Of a stretch of 7,198 nucleotides of DNA, positions 5,620 to 7,198 are shown piece after piece. Position 1 is the stretch's first letter. Each line of letters begins with the position of its first letter. A model generated the notes under the pieces. It saw only the letters and a program-made list of their open reading frames with translations, searched no databases and was not told the DNA's origin. Position numbers and translations under genes: made by a program. The stretch comes from JAIYDJ01 sp038246975 (GTDB taxonomy: Bacteria > Pseudomonadota > Alphaproteobacteria > Rhodobacterales > Rhodobacteraceae): assembly GCA_038246975.1 (NCBI GenBank), contig JBBRVJ010000189.1:1-7198 (forward strand), given 5' to 3'.

Positions 5620-6264
5620 ATGGACCAAGCCCGCCCCCTGCCCGCCTATCTTGCGCAGCGGTTTCATGGCTGGAAGGCCACGACGTTTCAGGAAAACAAG
5701 GCGTGGTATCGCCGGTTGGCGGCCAGCGGCCAGCACCCGCGCGTGATGGTGATTTCGTGCTGCGACAGCCGCATTCCTGTCACGGCGATTTTCGGGGCGG
5801 ACGAGGGGGAATTCTTTGTTCATCGCAACATTGCCGGTCTGGTACCGCCCTATAATCCGGATGGACAGTATCATGGTACGTCGGCGGCGGTAGAATATGC
5901 GGTCACTTCGCTGGGCGTTGCGCATATCGTGGTGTTGGGCCATTCCAACTGTGGTGGGGTGCTGGCGTGTCACGACATGTGTTGTGGTCTGGCCCCAGAG
6001 TTGGAGATGAAGTCGAGCTTCGTCGGCCGCTGGATGGATATCCTTCGCCCTGGTTTCGACAGGGTGGCGCATCTGCCGATCCCGGAGCGGCCCCGCGCAT
6101 TGGAGAAAGAGGCGGTTCTGGTGTCGCTGCAGAACCTGATGAACTTCCCGTTCATCACTGAGTTGGTGGCCGACGACCGCCTGACGCTGCACGGATTATG
6201 GACCGACACCGGCGAGGGTGATCTGGAGCAGTTCGATCCTGCAAAAGGGTTCGTGGCGGTCTGA
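5620..6264 (+). CDS. beta-class carbonic anhydrase
   Basis: This 214-residue enzyme interconverts CO2 and bicarbonate in the cytoplasm, supplying bicarbonate for carboxylations and buffering pH. The beta-class zinc site is complete: Cys47, with the Asp49/Arg51 dyad, in SCCDSR; His108 and Cys111 in GHSNCGGV. Other typical stretches are EFFVHRNIAG at about 64-73, the GTSAAVEYAV helix at 86-95, and the C-terminal LVSLQNLMNFPFI and LTLHGLWTDTGEGDL strand region. The length is normal. The frame stays open upstream, but the first 20 residues from the ATG at 5620 (RFHGWKATTFQEN) match where such enzymes begin. The binding site is poor: only GGA nine bases before. A GTG at 5614 is an alternative; AAGGAG is 25 bases away, too far. 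It ends 18 bases before a transposase relic on the other strand, with no clear terminator. Confidence 0.93.
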   Translation: MDQARPLPAYLAQRFHGWKATTFQENKAWYRRLAASGQHPRVMVISCCDSRIPVTAIFGADEGEFFVHRNIAGLVPPYNPDGQYHGTSAAVEYAVTSLGVAHIVVLGHSNCGGVLACHDMCCGLAPELEMKSSFVGRWMDILRPGFDRVAHLPIPERPRALEKEAVLVSLQNLMNFPFITELVADDRLTLHGLWTDTGEGDLEQFDPAKGFVAV

Positions 6265-6279
6265 GATCGGCGGCCTCCT

Positions 6280-6473
6280 CGACTGACCTGTGCCCTTGAC
6301 CGGTGGATGATGCAGACGATTGCATTCGGGTCGTTGGCGAAGAAGTTCCCGGCGGTGCCGCAGGCTTCAAGGATATCGTCACAGGTGTCGAAGATGGTGA
6401 TGGCGAGGTTGTTGGCGCGAAGGAAGGCCCGGACGTTCTCGACGGGGTTCAGGTCCGGGCTGAATCGTCGCGG
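6280..6473 (-). mobile_element. relic of an IS630-family transposase, C-terminal fragment
   Basis: On the minus strand, about 64 codons read FSPDLNPVENVRAFLRANN, then IFDTCDDILEAC, NFFANDPNAI and IIHRSRAQVS. This is the C-terminal end of IS630-type DDE transposases; SPDLNPVEN carries the last catalytic Glu of the DDE triad. The rest of the transposase and any recognisable terminal inverted repeats are missing. The fragment has no start or stop of its own; its frame stays open into the antisense of the carbonic anhydrase gene. Several conserved-looking positions are changed (Trp to Arg at VENVR, Trp to Gly at TAGNFF, Trp to Arg at HRSRA), as expected of a decaying copy. The upstream edge, near 6473, meets a metallophosphoesterase fragment in another frame. 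The lower edge is approximate. It cannot be active. Confidence 0.75.
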
Positions 6474-6544
6474 GTCGAGAGCGTTTGCGTCAGGCAACGG
6501 ATGTCCGCATGAATATCGGGGATGATGTCGTAGTGCGCTGTCAT
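6449..6544 (-). pseudogene. truncated metallophosphoesterase, N-terminal 24 codons only
   Basis: The ATG at 6544 opens a 31-codon frame beginning MTAHYDIIPDIHADIRCLTQ. YDIIPDIHAD followed by L-T-x-T-L is the opening of calcineurin-type metallophosphoesterases; Asp10 and His12 would be the first two metal ligands. Homology appears to stop after about codon 24 (near 6473), where the sequence becomes the transposase relic in another frame; the remaining codons to the TGA at 6451-6449 are out-of-frame relic sequence. The other metal ligands (GNHE and the later histidines) are absent, so this is a dead gene start. Its ATG overlaps the DUF6880-like TGA stop by four bases (ATGA), showing that the two were once an operon. 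The identification rests on a short stretch and is moderately sure. Confidence 0.6.
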
Positions 6545-7198
6545 GCGAAGTGCCCCCAGAATCCCGACTTCCGGCCATGCTCGCGGCGCAGCCGGGCGAC
6601 ATAGGTGGCGTGCGGCTCAAACGTCCCGTAATCCTCGATCCCGTCGGCCAGCGCCGCGCAGTCGGCCAGGTGCTGTGCGGCGTAGCCGTAGCGCTTCGTT
6701 CTGGCCTTCGACAGTGTGAAGTCGATCATGGCTCTCAAAGCCAGCGTCGCGGCAAGCGGGTGGCGCTCCGAGAGGGCCTCAGCCGCAGGCACGAGAATTT
6801 CGTAATGGTCGCCGTTGATTTCGGCATGGCGGGCGATCAAAAGCCGGGCGGCGCGGTCTGGCGACGGCCAGTCCAGGAAGAAGCCCAAGGCAGGCGTCAC
6901 GCGCGGAAGCGCCGCTGCGTAGTCCATGGCGCGTTCCTCGGCCTCGATATCCTCGAAATCGGGAAGCCGCTTCAGGAAGTCGCGCAGGTAGTCGGACTCG
7001 AGCGTGCTCTCGAAACAGGTCCAGCGAAATGCCTGCGCCTCCTCCTTGCGATCAAGCGCCTCAAGCACCTCAAGTCGAGTGTCCTGCCACTCGCGAGGCA
7101 CCCAACTGTCCTTGCCGACATCAGCGCGTTCGATGAAGCCAAGCGCGTCCCCTGCCCTGCCAGCGGCCAGCAGGCGCGTCGCGATTTCGGCAGCGATC
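6541..7198 (-). CDS. DUF6880-like protein, C-terminal part
   Basis: The C-terminal 218 residues of a longer protein are visible; the frame is open to the right edge, so the start is outside. It resembles DUF6880 proteins, an uncharacterised family common in proteobacterial accessory DNA. The likeness rests on the pattern W-Q-D-x-R-L-x-V-L-E-A-L, AQAFRWTCFESTL, LRDFLKRLPDFEDIEAEERA, HPLAATLALRAMIDFTLSKA, YAAQHLADCAAL and the ending RREHGRKSGFWG. It is almost entirely helical, resembling stacked helical repeats, with no membrane segment in the visible part. A GTG at 7101 could be mistaken for the start, but upstream codons (IATRLLAAGRAGDALGFIER) continue the same helical-repeat style, so it is internal. 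The stop overlaps the start of the truncated metallophosphoesterase by four bases. Function unknown; family call moderately sure. Confidence 0.65.
   Translation of the reverse strand, partial: IAAEIATRLLAAGRAGDALGFIERADVGKDSWVPREWQDTRLEVLEALDRKEEAQAFRWTCFESTLESDYLRDFLKRLPDFEDIEAEERAMDYAAALPRVTPALGFFLDWPSPDRAARLLIARHAEINGDHYEILVPAAEALSERHPLAATLALRAMIDFTLSKARTKRYGYAAQHLADCAALADGIEDYGTFEPHATYVARLRREHGRKSGFWGHFA

Noticed and set aside
5970..6620. A single 216-codon minus-strand gene covering the IS630 relic
   Set aside because: Its first part is a shadow of the DUF6880-like gene's 3' end and the metallophosphoesterase fragment, and its last part is antisense to carbonic anhydrase. Only the middle ~64 codons have family resemblance.

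Overview
The window is GC-rich, densely coded DNA that looks like an alphaproteobacterium of the Rhodobacteraceae (Roseobacter/Rhodobacter relatives). The reasons are a DUF2794 gene, an IalB-family secreted protein, a rhizobial-type (Zn) asparaginase, and a GC-rich CCGGGGG/CCCCCGG hairpin followed by GATATTT of the kind that recurs after genes in this family. This placement comes from recognising families, not from a search.

Layout. (1) 1-977, minus strand: the 5' part of rlmN (cut by the left edge), preceded by an IalB-family secreted protein. (2) 1156-2779, plus strand: an asparaginase divergent from the IalB gene, a terminator-like hairpin, about 245 bases of structured non-coding sequence, then DUF2794. 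(3) 2788-2836: a convergent terminator/repeat region. (4) 2835-5477, minus strand: an apparent three-gene unit transcribed as a 128-residue helical protein, then an M17 leucyl aminopeptidase, then a cytoplasmic NlpC/P60 peptidase. The last two overlap by one base (TGATG). (5) 5620-6264, plus strand: a beta-carbonic anhydrase divergent from that unit. (6) 6265-6544: a decayed junction holding a fragment of an IS630-type transposase joined to the first ~24 codons of a metallophosphoesterase. (7) 6541-7198, minus strand: the C-terminal part of a DUF6880-like protein whose stop overlaps the broken metallophosphoesterase start (ATGA).

How the genes fit together. The left and central parts are ordinary core chromosome: ribosome modification, amide hydrolysis, peptide turnover and CO2/bicarbonate balance. 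The aminopeptidase/NlpC-P60 pair has no export signals and could handle short peptides, possibly recycled murein peptides, in the cytoplasm. The right end looks like accessory DNA joined to the core next to the carbonic anhydrase gene, with a transposase relic at the breakpoint.

I see no CRISPR array, tRNA, rRNA or intact mobile element, and nothing I would call a new defence or biosynthetic system. The best leads are a 9-bp perfect inverted repeat abutting the aminopeptidase start codon, with a competing stem over the Shine-Dalgarno; the Hpt-like but histidine-less pattern in the 128-residue protein; and the IS630/metallophosphoesterase/DUF6880 breakpoint.
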